From CAYXVF01 sp964468125 (GTDB lineage Bacteria; Myxococcota; XYA12-FULL-58-9; CAYXVF01): DNA of 64,000 bases. Within the stretch, counting starts at the first letter, position 1. The number at the start of each line of letters is the position of its first letter. The stretch lies in assembly GCA_964468125.1 (NCBI GenBank), contig CAYXVF010000020.1, forward strand, positions 1 through 64,000, in the 5' to 3' direction. This document shows, piece by piece, positions 17,786 through 26,773 of this stretch. The notes beneath the pieces were generated by a model, which did not search any database, had not been told where the DNA came from, and saw only the letters and a program-made list of their open reading frames with translations. Both the position numbers and the translations under genes were made by a program.

Positions 17786-20005
17786 ATGAGCTCCGCCGCG
17801 CCCACCGCATCTTCGCTGTCCAGCCGTGAGCAAGGCCGCGCGAGCGGCTTTGGCACGTTCACCGGGGTCTTCACGCCGAGCATCCTGACGATCCTCGGCG
17901 TCATCATGTATCTGCGCCTCGGCTGGGTCGTCGGCAATGCCGGGTTGCTCCAGGCTCTGCTGATCGTCGTGGTGGCGCACACAATCACCGCGGCGACCGG
18001 GCTCTCCGTCTCGAGCATCGCTACCAACCGCACCGTCGGCGCTGGGGGAGCCTACAACATCATCAGTCGAAGCCTCGGTGCCCCAGCGGGCGCCGCAATC
18101 GGCATTCCCCTCTATTTCAGCCAAGCACTGAGTGTCACTTTTTACGTCGTCGGTTTTGCTGAGTCCCTCGGCTACTTGGTCGAAGGGATTCCGGTCAGGC
18201 TCACCGCGACGGTCACACTGATCGCTCTCGCGGTGCTCTCGTTCAAGAGCGCCGCCCTTGCCCTCAAGGCGCAGTTCTTCGTCATGGCCGCGATCATCGC
18301 GAGCCTCTTCGCGGTGTTCACCGGCACACCGGTCGAGGAGAGCTTCTCTATCGGCTGGATCGCCCCGGACGATGCGCCGGGCTTTGCGACCATCTTCGCG
18401 GTCTTCTTCCCCGCCGTTACGGGCATCATGGCGGGGGTGAGCATGTCGGGCGACCTGAAGGACCCGAGGCGCGCCCTTCCCCTCGGCACCATGCTCGCTA
18501 TCGGTACGGGCTTCGTCGTCTACATCGTCTTCGTCATCTTTTTTGCGGTCATGGCGCCGCTCGAGCTCCTGCGCGAAGACAACCGGGTGCTGTTCGCGGT
18601 TTCCTCGGTACCGGCGCTCATCTACGCCGGGGTCTGGGGCGCGACTCTCTCTAGCGGTCTCGGCAGCATTCTCGGCGCGCCGCGAATTCTACAAGCCCTA
18701 GCCCTCGATGGCCTCGTCCCCCGCTTCCTCGGCCAAGGCTCCGGCCCTGCGAACGAGCCGCGCACCGGCACCGTCGTCACCTACGCGCTCGCTCAGGCGG
18801 GCATTTTGCTCGGCGATCTCGACGCGATCGCTCCGGTCCTCACGATGTTCTTCCTTGCCACCTACGCGGTCACGAACCTCGCCTGCGGTTTGGAGCGCTG
18901 GGCGGCCTCGCCGAGCTTTCGCCCAGACTTCAAAGTGCCCGCATGGGCGAGTCTCTTTGGGTTCATCGGCTGCGTCTACGTGATGAGCATCATCCATCTG
19001 CCAGCGATGATCGCTGCGCTCGTATGCTGTGCCGGCATCTACCTGTACGTCCAGCGCACGGTGCTCAACACCGCCTTTGGCGATGCCCGTCACGGGATCA
19101 TCTCCGCGATTGCACAGACCGCGCTCCACCAGCTGCGCCGCGTTGACTACCACGCGCAGAACTGGCGACCGAACCTCGTAATCGCCGGCGGAAGCGACAA
19201 GCGTCACTACCTCCTCGAGCTCGGCTCCACCATCGTCCAAGAGCGCGGAATGGTGACCTACTTTCACCTGCTCCGGGGCGAGGTCAGCGAGCTCGCGGAC
19301 GCGCGCACGGAGCTGCTCAACACCCTCGAGAAAGAACACGGCGACGACTTTCCAAACGTATTCTTCCGCGTCGACATCGTCCCGCAGATCTATTCAGGGA
19401 TCGTAACCGTTTCCCAATCCTACGGAGTCGGGAACTTTGAAGCGAACACAGTGATGGTCGGGTGGACCGCGCGCGAGGAGCGACGACGGAGCTACATCAA
19501 GATGCTCCAAGACCTCGTCCGACTGGAGCGCTCGGTGATGATCGTACGTCGCCACCCCACGCGCAAATTCGGAGCGCACAATCGAATTCAGATCTGGTGG
19601 GGCGGGCTGAAAGGCAACGGCGGTCTCATGCTGCTCATCGCCTTTCTCCTGACCAATCACCCCCGCTGGCGTGGAGCTTCGGTCGAGGTGATCACGGTCG
19701 TCGAGTCGGAAGCGGCCAAAGCCAAAACCGACATCGCGATCCGCAAGGTGCTTCAGGGCGCGCGCCTAGAGGCCGAGCCTGTCGTGATCGTTCGCGACGG
19801 ACGCTCCTTGCCGGAGATCATGCGCGAGGTGAGTCCTCGTGCAGACCTGGCGATTATCGGGATTCGCGTTCCCGACGATGACTCGAGCATCGATCCCTTC
19901 TTCGACCGAATGGGCGCCATGCTCGAGGAAATGCCCACGACCATCATGGTCCGGAGCGCCCGCACCTTCGTCGGTACTCCGGTGCTCTTCGACCAAGAGG
20001 AGTAG
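17786..20005 (+). CDS. SLC12-like cation-chloride cotransporter / amino-acid permease
   Basis: A 739-residue membrane transporter of the APC superfamily. The N-terminal FGTFTGVFTPSILTILG and GVIMYLRLGWVVG resemble the first helix of SLC12 (Na-K-Cl and K-Cl) cotransporters, more than typical bacterial amino-acid permeases. About 12 hydrophobic helices occupy residues 25-430. A long soluble C-terminal domain (about 450-739) follows, containing NLVIAGGSDKRHY, GLMLLIAFLL and a final DLAIIGIRVP segment, again as in the cytosolic regulatory half of SLC12 proteins. It may move K+, Na+ or Cl-; the ion cannot be decided from the sequence. It appears monocistronic. Confidence 0.85.
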   Translation: MSSAAPTASSLSSREQGRASGFGTFTGVFTPSILTILGVIMYLRLGWVVGNAGLLQALLIVVVAHTITAATGLSVSSIATNRTVGAGGAYNIISRSLGAPAGAAIGIPLYFSQALSVTFYVVGFAESLGYLVEGIPVRLTATVTLIALAVLSFKSAALALKAQFFVMAAIIASLFAVFTGTPVEESFSIGWIAPDDAPGFATIFAVFFPAVTGIMAGVSMSGDLKDPRRALPLGTMLAIGTGFVVYIVFVIFFAVMAPLELLREDNRVLFAVSSVPALIYAGVWGATLSSGLGSILGAPRILQALALDGLVPRFLGQGSGPANEPRTGTVVTYALAQAGILLGDLDAIAPVLTMFFLATYAVTNLACGLERWAASPSFRPDFKVPAWASLFGFIGCVYVMSIIHLPAMIAALVCCAGIYLYVQRTVLNTAFGDARHGIISAIAQTALHQLRRVDYHAQNWRPNLVIAGGSDKRHYLLELGSTIVQERGMVTYFHLLRGEVSELADARTELLNTLEKEHGDDFPNVFFRVDIVPQIYSGIVTVSQSYGVGNFEANTVMVGWTAREERRRSYIKMLQDLVRLERSVMIVRRHPTRKFGAHNRIQIWWGGLKGNGGLMLLIAFLLTNHPRWRGASVEVITVVESEAAKAKTDIAIRKVLQGARLEAEPVVIVRDGRSLPEIMREVSPRADLAIIGIRVPDDDSSIDPFFDRMGAMLEEMPTTIMVRSARTFVGTPVLFDQEE

Positions 20006-20010
20006 GCGCC

Positions 20011-20507
20011 CTAGTGGCTCTGGAACACAAAGGGGTATTTCACCTCCACGGTGCCGCCGCCGGCCGGGGCCGGGAAGCGGACCCCGAATGGCGAGGCCAC
20101 GCGGAGTCCCCGCGCTGGGCCCTCGAAGTGCCGCCCCCATGGCCGGAATCACGCCTCGGCTCGAAGCTCGGCAAAGGCATCAGCGTCGCCGTGTGCTGCA
20201 CGAGCGAATGAATCGCCTCGGCGTCCCGTTCGATGTCGGGCTGCACGAGGAGGGTCAGCACCATGGAGCGGAAAGCGTCGAGCGCCACGACCTCGTCGCC
20301 GCGCAGCACGTGCGCCCGGGTGGTGGGTGAGACACACAGGACGATTTCCCGATCCAACGCCCGCAACACCGGCGCCCGTCGCCAGCGGCGCGGTTCCTGT
20401 CCCGGCTTGGGTTGCTCCGCCTGAAGCAGTGACGCGGTCAATCGCTGCTGCTTGACGAGCTGGCCCGCCTCCTCCAGCCGAACGTCCAAAACTCGCATGA
20501 AATGCAC
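20011..20507 (-). pseudogene. Hypothetical protein with apparent single-base frameshift
   Basis: From GTG 20507 or ATG 20498 one frame reads a protein-like sequence (RVLDVRLEEAGQLVKQQ, REIVLCVSPTTRAHVL, LMPLPSFEPRRDSGHGG). At the five-base C run 20134-20138 (a G run on the coding strand) the protein-like signal moves to another frame, RHFEGPARGLRVASPFGV and then PAGGGTVEVKYPFVFQSH, ending at a TAG at 20011. Adding one base to the run joins both parts into a single chain of about 165 residues. The terminal GGTVEVKYPFVFQ strand is reminiscent of TonB-like C-terminal domains, but I cannot assign a family. This is either a genuine frameshift or a sequencing error in a homopolymer. Confidence 0.5.
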
Positions 20508-20630
20508 TCTCGTCTTCGAGTCCCAAGTACCGATACGCGGCGGAGAAGGCGCTGGGGTTCACCGGATTTCGGTCCCCCTTGACGGGAGGGGAGCAAAACC
20601 GCTTAACGGCGTGTCCCGAGGAGAAGCGAC

Positions 20631-21740
20631 ATGGCGATCAACATCGGAATCGTGGGACTGCCCAACGTCGGCAAGTCCACCCTCTTCAACGCGCTCTCGA
20701 AGGCCGGTGCGGAGTCCGCGAATTTTCCTTTCTGCACGATCGAGCCGAACGTGGGCGTCGTGCCCGTCCCGGACCCGCGCCTCGAGCAGCTCGCGGCGAT
20801 TTATTCGTCAGAGTCGGTGATCCCCGCCTCGCTCGAGTTCGTTGACATCGCCGGGCTCGTGAAGGGAGCCTCAAAAGGCGAGGGTCTCGGCAACCAGTTC
20901 TTGAGCCACATTCGCCAGGTCCACGCGGTCGCGCACGTGGTGCGATGCTTCGAAGACGAAAACGTCGTGCATGTGGATGGCTCCGTCGATCCGGTGCGAG
21001 ACGTGGAGGTCATCGACACGGAGCTCCTCCTCGCGGACCTGGAGACCGTGGAAAAGCGCCTCGACCGCACCGCGAAGGCCGCCAAGGCGTCGGGCAAGGC
21101 TGGCGAGAAGGCCAAAGCGGAGCTCGCCGTCCTCGAACGACTTCAGGCCCATTTCAACGAGGGAAACCCGGCGCGGACACTCGAAGCTAACGACGACGAG
21201 GCGCTCATCATTCGCGACCTGCACCTGATCACCCGCAAACCGGTGATCTACGTCGGCAACGTCAGCGAAGAGCACGCTCCAAATCCCGACGAGAGCCCCG
21301 CCTTCCGCGCCCTCTCCGATCTCGCCGAGAGCCAGGGAGCCGAGCTGCTCGCCGTCAGCGCTGCCATCGAAGCGGAAGTGGCGCAGCTCGACGCGGACGA
21401 AGCCGGGGAGTACCTCGAGTCGATGGGCCTCGAAGAGCCCGGTCTCCATCGCATCATCAAGGCAGGCTACGCGACCCTCGGCCTCATCACCTTCCTCACC
21501 GCAGGACCGAAGGAATCGCGGGCGTGGCCCATTCGCATCGGGACCAAAGCCCCGCAGGCGGCGGGCACGATCCACACGGACTTCGAGCGCGGTTTCATCA
21601 AGGCTGAGGTGATGCGCTGGGAGGACCTGGTGGAGCTGAAAGACGAGGCCTCGGTGAAGGCCGCGGGCAAGCTCCGAATAGAGGGCAAGGAGTACGTGGT
21701 CCAAGACGGTGACGTGATGCACTTTCGCTTCAACGTATGA
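20631..21740 (+). CDS. ychF: Ribosome-binding ATPase/GTPase YchF (OLA1 family)
   Basis: An Obg-related P-loop NTPase of 369 residues, which binds ribosomes and prefers ATP in characterised members. Walker A is GLPNVGKST (about 8-16), switch motifs follow, and DIAGLVKGASKGEGLGN (about 72-88) is the G3 and its typical YchF continuation. The coiled-coil insertion is at about 130-190, and the C-terminal TGS-like domain contains AGTIHTDFERGFIKAEV. Length and motifs are standard. The start has a strong gaggagaagcgac site. Its 3' end overlaps gluQ on the opposite strand by 11 nt. Confidence 0.97.
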   Translation: MAINIGIVGLPNVGKSTLFNALSKAGAESANFPFCTIEPNVGVVPVPDPRLEQLAAIYSSESVIPASLEFVDIAGLVKGASKGEGLGNQFLSHIRQVHAVAHVVRCFEDENVVHVDGSVDPVRDVEVIDTELLLADLETVEKRLDRTAKAAKASGKAGEKAKAELAVLERLQAHFNEGNPARTLEANDDEALIIRDLHLITRKPVIYVGNVSEEHAPNPDESPAFRALSDLAESQGAELLAVSAAIEAEVAQLDADEAGEYLESMGLEEPGLHRIIKAGYATLGLITFLTAGPKESRAWPIRIGTKAPQAAGTIHTDFERGFIKAEVMRWEDLVELKDEASVKAAGKLRIEGKEYVVQDGDVMHFRFNV

Positions 21741-22638
21741 ACAGGCGTCCCCCTTCGATCTCCACCACACGGTCCTCCTGCCGGACCTTCCGCCACTCAA
21801 AGTCGAGGTCTCGGAGGGCCAAGGGCTCGGGGCGGTCGACGAGGTCTGCCGCGTGGGCCAGGACACCCAGCAGATCCTGCGGGCGATAGTGCGTTCTCAG
21901 CTCCCGTGCCCCGATGGCGCCGTGAAGCTTCGAAAGCTTCTGGTCGCGGCGTTCGAGGAGCAGGAAATGATGGTGGTGACTCGGGACCGAAAGGCCTAGG
22001 AGCGAGCGCAGACCGTTTTGCACGAGCGTGCTCGTCATGAGGTCGCGCCCGCGAACCACCCGCGTCACCGCCGACGCCTGGTCGTCGACAATGGACGCGA
22101 GCTGGTAGCTGATCGCACCGTCGCGACGGCGTACCACCGGGTCGCCGAAGGCATCGAGGCGGTGCTCGAGCACCTGTCCTGAGTCGTCGTCGAGCCGTTC
22201 GCGGCGATCCGGCAGCATGACCCGCAGGGGCTCGTCGCTCGCTCGCCAACCTGCGGGCGGAAGCGCGCGTCCTCGACCGCTGTTCCCGTAGGCCCACGAC
22301 CCGTCTGGCGCCCGTCTCCCCGCCTCTTTGAGCTGCGAGCGACTCACGCTGCAGGGGTAGAGCACACCGAGCTCCTCGAGCTGCTCCAACGCCTGTTCGT
22401 GCGCGTCACGGTTTCTCGACTGAATCGTTTCCAGGTCGAACTCGAGTCCGAGCCACTGAAGGTCTTCACGCATCTGCGGCAGAAACTCTGGCCGGCAGCG
22501 CTGTGGGTCGAGATCCTCGAAGCGCAGAACTGTCTCCAGACCACGGGAGCGCGCGTCGAGCAGCACTAGCATTGCGGAGAGGAACGTTCCGGGGTGCGCC
22601 TCCCCGGTGGTGGAAGGCGCGAAGCGCGAGCGCGTCAC
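21730..22638 (-). CDS. gluQ: Glutamyl-queuosine tRNA(Asp) synthetase
   Basis: A truncated paralogue of glutamyl-tRNA synthetase that attaches glutamate to queuosine-34 of tRNA-Asp. The 302-residue size is typical: it has the catalytic Rossmann core and no anticodon-binding domain. RFAPSTTGEAHPGT (5-18) is the HIGH-type motif and QKLSKLHG (about 232-239) the KMSKS equivalent. In the zinc region YPCSVSRSQL only the first Cys of the usual CxC is present, so zinc binding may be lost. It starts at GTG 22638, 1 nt after the stop of the PilZ gene, so the two form an operon. Confidence 0.9.
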   Translation of the reverse strand: MTRSRFAPSTTGEAHPGTFLSAMLVLLDARSRGLETVLRFEDLDPQRCRPEFLPQMREDLQWLGLEFDLETIQSRNRDAHEQALEQLEELGVLYPCSVSRSQLKEAGRRAPDGSWAYGNSGRGRALPPAGWRASDEPLRVMLPDRRERLDDDSGQVLEHRLDAFGDPVVRRRDGAISYQLASIVDDQASAVTRVVRGRDLMTSTLVQNGLRSLLGLSVPSHHHHFLLLERRDQKLSKLHGAIGARELRTHYRPQDLLGVLAHAADLVDRPEPLALRDLDFEWRKVRQEDRVVEIEGGRLFIR

Positions 22639-22639
22639 G

Positions 22640-23302
22640 TCAGCCCTTGCGGCGCGCCGCCAAATCCTGGCGAACCAGCTCCACGAGCTTCCGAACGTGG
22701 AGCGCGGTCGCCCGCTCGTCGATCAGGAACTGAACTCCCATTCCCGGCGAGTCGCCCTGGCGCACCCACATGACTTCTGCATCGATGGAGATTGGCTCTG
22801 GCCCACTGAGGGTCACAGGCAGGACCGAGTGGACCTCCGCGAGCCTCGAGCTCGCGATGAAGGCGCCCGTGTGGGAGATGTTCTGCGTCCGTGCGCGCAT
22901 CTTCGCGCCGCCCATCAAGAGCTCGAGGTCGAGCTGGGCGGGAAAACGGCGGGCGCGCTGCTGAAGCTGTGGGATGGACTCGCCCTTGGCGAACTTTACC
23001 AGTAGATCGCGTGTTCCCGCCTCCTCGGGCAGAAACTCCACTCCGATTCCAGCGGCGAGATTGCGCGAAGCTTTCGAGCGTTTCCAGCGCACGACCCCCT
23101 TCGAGCTGAAGGTGAGTGCGGGATCGGAGAACGCGACCTCGATGACGACTTGCGTCCCGGAGGGAATGTCGACGTAGCCCGGAACGAAGAGCGTTCCCAC
23201 GCCCCGTTCGGTGTAATAGTCGAGAAAGGACTCCGCGGATTTCAGAGGAATCAGAACGGATGGTTTAGAGCTGGTCATCGGAAGTGCTGCGGCGGTCCCC
23301 AT
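22640..23302 (-). CDS. Tandem PilZ-like domain protein
   Basis: A 220-residue soluble protein with two PilZ-type beta-barrels. The first (about 15-105) fits the myxobacterial TIGR02266-like variant: FVPGYVDIPSGTQVVIEV, then VVRWKRS and AGIGVEFL. The second (about 118-212) has ARTQNISHTGAFIASS, corresponding to the D/NxSxxG motif, and MGVQFLIDE. PilZ domains bind cyclic-di-GMP when an RxxxR precedes the barrel; I see RRFPAQ in the right place for domain 2 but not a clean RxxxR, so ligand binding is uncertain. Such proteins act in motility and surface behaviour in myxobacteria. The start may be ATG 23302 or ATG 23278. Confidence 0.75.
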   Translation of the reverse strand: MGTAAALPMTSSKPSVLIPLKSAESFLDYYTERGVGTLFVPGYVDIPSGTQVVIEVAFSDPALTFSSKGVVRWKRSKASRNLAAGIGVEFLPEEAGTRDLLVKFAKGESIPQLQQRARRFPAQLDLELLMGGAKMRARTQNISHTGAFIASSRLAEVHSVLPVTLSGPEPISIDAEVMWVRQGDSPGMGVQFLIDERATALHVRKLVELVRQDLAARRKG

Positions 23303-23442
23303 ACGAGAACTGTTAACACGTTCTTACAATTCCCGGAACCCGGTTTTTTGGAGTACCACGAATCCTGTTCCCGGGGTAGCGACATTGCGTCATCGCGCTT
23401 CGCCGAGTAACGTCCGCCGTCGATCCGACGCGAGGAGGTCAC

Positions 23443-24189
23443 ATGCACAAGCTCGTTCTACTTCGTCACGGCCAAAGCGCCTGGAACCTCGAAAACCGCT
23501 TCACCGGTTGGACCGATGTGGACCTGACCGACCAAGGCCTCGCCGAGGCCAAGGAGGCCGCGCGTCTGCTACGCGAGGGCGGCTATCGCTTCGACATCGC
23601 CTTTACGTCGGTCTTAAAGCGCGCCATCCGTACCCTTTGGACCGTTCTCGATGAAATGCACATGATGTGGCTACCGGTCGAACGCCACTTCCGTTTGAAC
23701 GAACGCCACTACGGTGACCTTCAGGGGCTGAACAAAGCAGAGATGGCGGAGAAGGCAGGCGAGGAGCAAGTCAAAATTTGGCGGCGCAGCTTTGACGTTC
23801 CTCCACCTCCCCTCGCCGATGGCGACGAACGCCTCCCGCACAACGACCCCCGTTACCGAGACATCGACCCGGCGCTCCTGCCGCGCACCGAAGCACTGAA
23901 GCAAACCGTGGAGCGCGTTCTGCCGTTTTGGAACGACCGGATCCGGCCGCAGATCACCGCCGGTCGCAACGTGCTCATCTGCGCGCACGGCAACTCTCTG
24001 CGCGCCCTGGTCAAGCATCTCGACTCGATCAGCGACGAGGAAATCGTGTCCCTGAACATTCCCACCGGTGTCCCCCTGGTCTACGAGCTCGACGAAAAGC
24101 TCGCGCCCGTGAAGCACTACTACCTGGGTGACGCGGAGAAGGTGAAGGCCGCGGCCGAAGCGGTCGCCGCACAGGGCAAGTCGAAGTAG
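23443..24189 (+). CDS. gpmA: 2,3-bisphosphoglycerate-dependent phosphoglycerate mutase
   Basis: Glycolytic/gluconeogenic enzyme interconverting 3- and 2-phosphoglycerate through a phosphohistidine. The 248-residue length is that of the dPGM family. The catalytic motif LLRHGQSAWN (His9), the family stretch NRFTGWTDVDLTD, the acid RLNERHYGDLQG and the second histidine in CAHGNSLRAL are all in place. ATG 23443 has an ideal gaggaggtcac site. It is divergent from the PilZ gene across 140 nt. Confidence 0.97.
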   Translation: MHKLVLLRHGQSAWNLENRFTGWTDVDLTDQGLAEAKEAARLLREGGYRFDIAFTSVLKRAIRTLWTVLDEMHMMWLPVERHFRLNERHYGDLQGLNKAEMAEKAGEEQVKIWRRSFDVPPPPLADGDERLPHNDPRYRDIDPALLPRTEALKQTVERVLPFWNDRIRPQITAGRNVLICAHGNSLRALVKHLDSISDEEIVSLNIPTGVPLVYELDEKLAPVKHYYLGDAEKVKAAAEAVAAQGKSK

Positions 24190-24290
24190 CGGGTTTCTGT
24201 CCGAGGGGTCAGGGCCGCAGGTTCGCCCTTCGCGATGCCGGCTCCGGACTCCTCAGGAGGAACGGTTGGCCGACCGTCCTCGCAGCTGTG

Positions 24291-25580
24291 TCAGCCTTCC
24301 GCTTCCTTTGCTTCTTCTTCCTCGTCTCGGGCGAAGACACTGAGTCGCGTGATGCGCGCGCCGGAGACGTCGTTCACAACCAGCTCATAGCCTGGAACGG
24401 AAACCAGGTCCCCGCGACGCGGGGCGCGCCCGAGCGTATTGAACACGAGCCCGCCGAGCGTATCCCCTGGCTCCGCTGGCACGTCCCAGCTCGTTTCGCG
24501 ATTGAAGTCCAAAACCTTCAGGCGTCCGATGGCTTCATAGGCGTCTTCACCGATGGGCTTGATCGCCTGCAGCTCCTCCGCGTCGAACTCGTCACGGATC
24601 TCGCCGACGAGCTCTTCTAGGATGTCCTCCTGGGTGACCAACCCCTCCGTCAGCCCAAATTCGTCCTTCACGATCGCCATGTGCAAGAAGCCGCGCTGCA
24701 TGTCCGCGAGGAGGCGAAGAATCGGCTTGCGCTCCGGAACCCGGAGGACCGGCTTCAAGATGCTGTGCAGGTCCGTTCCGCCGCTGCGCTCGTGGGCGAC
24801 GAGATCTTTCAGGTGGATGACCCCGACGATGTGGTCGATGTCGTTGCTGTAGACCGGGACGCGCGTGTAGCGCTCTTCGAGCATCTGGTCGAGGAGCTCC
24901 TCCGCGGTCAGCTCGATCGGGAAGGCCGCCATCTCCGCGCGGGAGATCATGATCTCGTCCACGGTCATTTCCGCTGCGTCCGCGACCGCTCGAATGATCG
25001 AGACCGGCGTGTTCGAGTGGTCGTCCTCCGCGTTCTCATCGGGGATCGCGCTCTTGGCGAGCTCCAGGATTTCATCCGGCGACGGACGGAAGTCAGTGGC
25101 CGTTGTCCCGGTGATCATCCGGATCACGGGCTCTACGACCTTTCCGATCACGAAGTGCGCCGGCCGCAAGAGCTGATGCACCAGGTAGAGGGGAACCGCT
25201 ACGAAGTAGGAGGCGCTCTTCGGGCTCCGTGCAGCGAGCGCTTTCGGCAACAGCTCGCTGAAGATCAGGACCACGATCGTCATCACGATCGTCGCGGCGA
25301 TGACGCCCCGCTCGGGCCCGAGGAGCTGAATGGCCACGGCCGAAGCAACCGCGGAGCCGAGGATATTGACGACATTGTTGCCGAGCAAAATCGTGATCAG
25401 AAGACGCGACGTATTGCTGATCAAATCGCGCGCAGCGATCACGGACAGGCCGCGCGAGTTTTCGAGATCCCGCTCGACCTCGTGCATGCGGAGGCGCATC
25501 AACGCCGTCTCGCTCCCGGAGAAGAACCCCGAGAGCACCAGACACGCGACGATGATGATGATTTCGGTGACGAGCTCCAT
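24291..25580 (-). CDS. CNNM/CorC-type membrane protein (DUF21-CBS-CorC_HlyC)
   Basis: A 429-residue inner-membrane protein of the family once called hemolysin C. DUF21/CNNM transmembrane domain (about 1-190) with FFSGSETALMRL near the N terminus, a CBS pair (about 205-330) with the inter-CBS YTRVPVYSNDIDHIVGVIH, and a C-terminal CorC_HlyC domain (about 345-420). Related proteins are linked to Mg2+ or Co2+ efflux and magnesium resistance. The fold assignment is firm; the ion is not. The C terminus is Glu-rich. It is divergent from tsaC. Confidence 0.9.
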   Translation of the reverse strand: MELVTEIIIIVACLVLSGFFSGSETALMRLRMHEVERDLENSRGLSVIAARDLISNTSRLLITILLGNNVVNILGSAVASAVAIQLLGPERGVIAATIVMTIVVLIFSELLPKALAARSPKSASYFVAVPLYLVHQLLRPAHFVIGKVVEPVIRMITGTTATDFRPSPDEILELAKSAIPDENAEDDHSNTPVSIIRAVADAAEMTVDEIMISRAEMAAFPIELTAEELLDQMLEERYTRVPVYSNDIDHIVGVIHLKDLVAHERSGGTDLHSILKPVLRVPERKPILRLLADMQRGFLHMAIVKDEFGLTEGLVTQEDILEELVGEIRDEFDAEELQAIKPIGEDAYEAIGRLKVLDFNRETSWDVPAEPGDTLGGLVFNTLGRAPRRGDLVSVPGYELVVNDVSGARITRLSVFARDEEEEAKEAEG

Positions 25581-25708
25581 GCAGACTCGAGCCGTCCCTC
25601 ACCCCTGAGTGCGGGGCCGACCCACACCCTTTCTGCCACGAGCGGGAGGGAACGAAAACCCACATTTACGCGTAGCCAAGCCCTTCGCTTTGTGTTTGAG
25701 GGCGGGGC

Positions 25709-26773
25709 GTGAGCACGGAGATTTTGCCCCCCAGCGAGCGAGCCATTCGGGCGGCTGCCGAACGCCTCCGCGCTGGAGACGTCGTGGCGCTGCCGACCGA
25801 GACGGTCTACGGACTCGCAGGAATCGCCACCCGCGAGGAGGCGGTGGCGCGCATCTTCGAGGTAAAAGAACGGCCGTCATTCGACCCGTTGATCGTGCAC
25901 GTGCCCGACCGGGCGCGCGGCCGACTCCAGGCGATGGTGGATGCGGGCTGGGTGGACCGTGGCCCCCTGGACCAAAACGCGCTCTCGCGCACGGAAACCC
26001 TCCTCGAGGCCTTTTGGCCTGGCCCTCTCACCCTCGTCTTGCCTGCGGGGCCGGTGATCCCAGGAATCGTCACCAGCGGCCTGGACACGGTGGCCGTCCG
26101 CTCCCCGAATCATTCGGTCTTCCAGGCGGTCCTCGAGGCGGTCGGCGAGCCCTTGGCGGCTCCGAGCGCCAACCGATTTGGCCGGATCAGCCCGACCTGC
26201 GCCGGCGACGTGTTGGAAGAGCTCGCTGGGCGGATTCCGCTGATCATCGACGGCGGCCAAACCGTCGTCGGGGTCGAATCGACCATCGTCCGCGTCGAGC
26301 CCGATGGCGCGCTCACCCTCCTTCGCGCCGGCGGAACGGCCGTCGAAGCGGTCGAAGGGGCGTCAGGTTGCCATTTGCGCGGCGCTGATGCGCACGACGC
26401 GAGCGCTCCGGGACGCCTTCACTCCCACTACGCGCCTGGACACCGCATGTGCCCTCTGCCGGCCCGCGTCACCGAGCTCGACCGCACGACGGTCCTCGAC
26501 TTGCTCGCCGACAGCGATCCGCGAGCACCGGTGGGGATCTTGGTGTTCGAGTCCCTGAGCGAACCGGAGCGCGAACGCGTGCGCGCCCTGTTCCAACGTC
26601 CAGTGGAGCTGCGCGAGCTCGGTGCCGATAGCGCCACCGCCGCCCGAGCGCTGTTTCGAAGCATGCGCGAGCTCGACCGCCTGCCCGAAGTGCACCTCTT
26701 TGCCGAACCGGTCACGCGGACCCACGACCTTTGGCCGGCGATCGCGGAGCGCTTGAGTAAAGCGATGGCGTGA
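25709..26773 (+). CDS. tsaC: L-threonylcarbamoyladenylate synthase (Sua5/TsaC long form)
   Basis: Makes threonylcarbamoyl-AMP from Thr, bicarbonate and ATP for t6A-37 formation in tRNAs. At 354 residues it is the two-domain Sua5 form: YrdC domain (about 10-215) with VALPTETVYGLAG, VKERPSFDPLIVHV (the K-x-R motif) and PLAAPSANRFGRIS, then the Sua5 domain (about 235-350) entered by APGRLHSHYAPGH, the linker that closes the active site. GTG 25709 is preceded by gggcgggg. The stop overlaps the first possible start of speA by 4 nt. Confidence 0.95.
   Translation: MSTEILPPSERAIRAAAERLRAGDVVALPTETVYGLAGIATREEAVARIFEVKERPSFDPLIVHVPDRARGRLQAMVDAGWVDRGPLDQNALSRTETLLEAFWPGPLTLVLPAGPVIPGIVTSGLDTVAVRSPNHSVFQAVLEAVGEPLAAPSANRFGRISPTCAGDVLEELAGRIPLIIDGGQTVVGVESTIVRVEPDGALTLLRAGGTAVEAVEGASGCHLRGADAHDASAPGRLHSHYAPGHRMCPLPARVTELDRTTVLDLLADSDPRAPVGILVFESLSEPERERVRALFQRPVELRELGADSATAARALFRSMRELDRLPEVHLFAEPVTRTHDLWPAIAERLSKAMA

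Noticed and set aside
24190..24290. Imperfect hairpin gaggaacggt / accgtcctc between gpmA and the CorC-type gene
   Set aside because: It contains a bulge and has no T tract; too weak to call a terminator.
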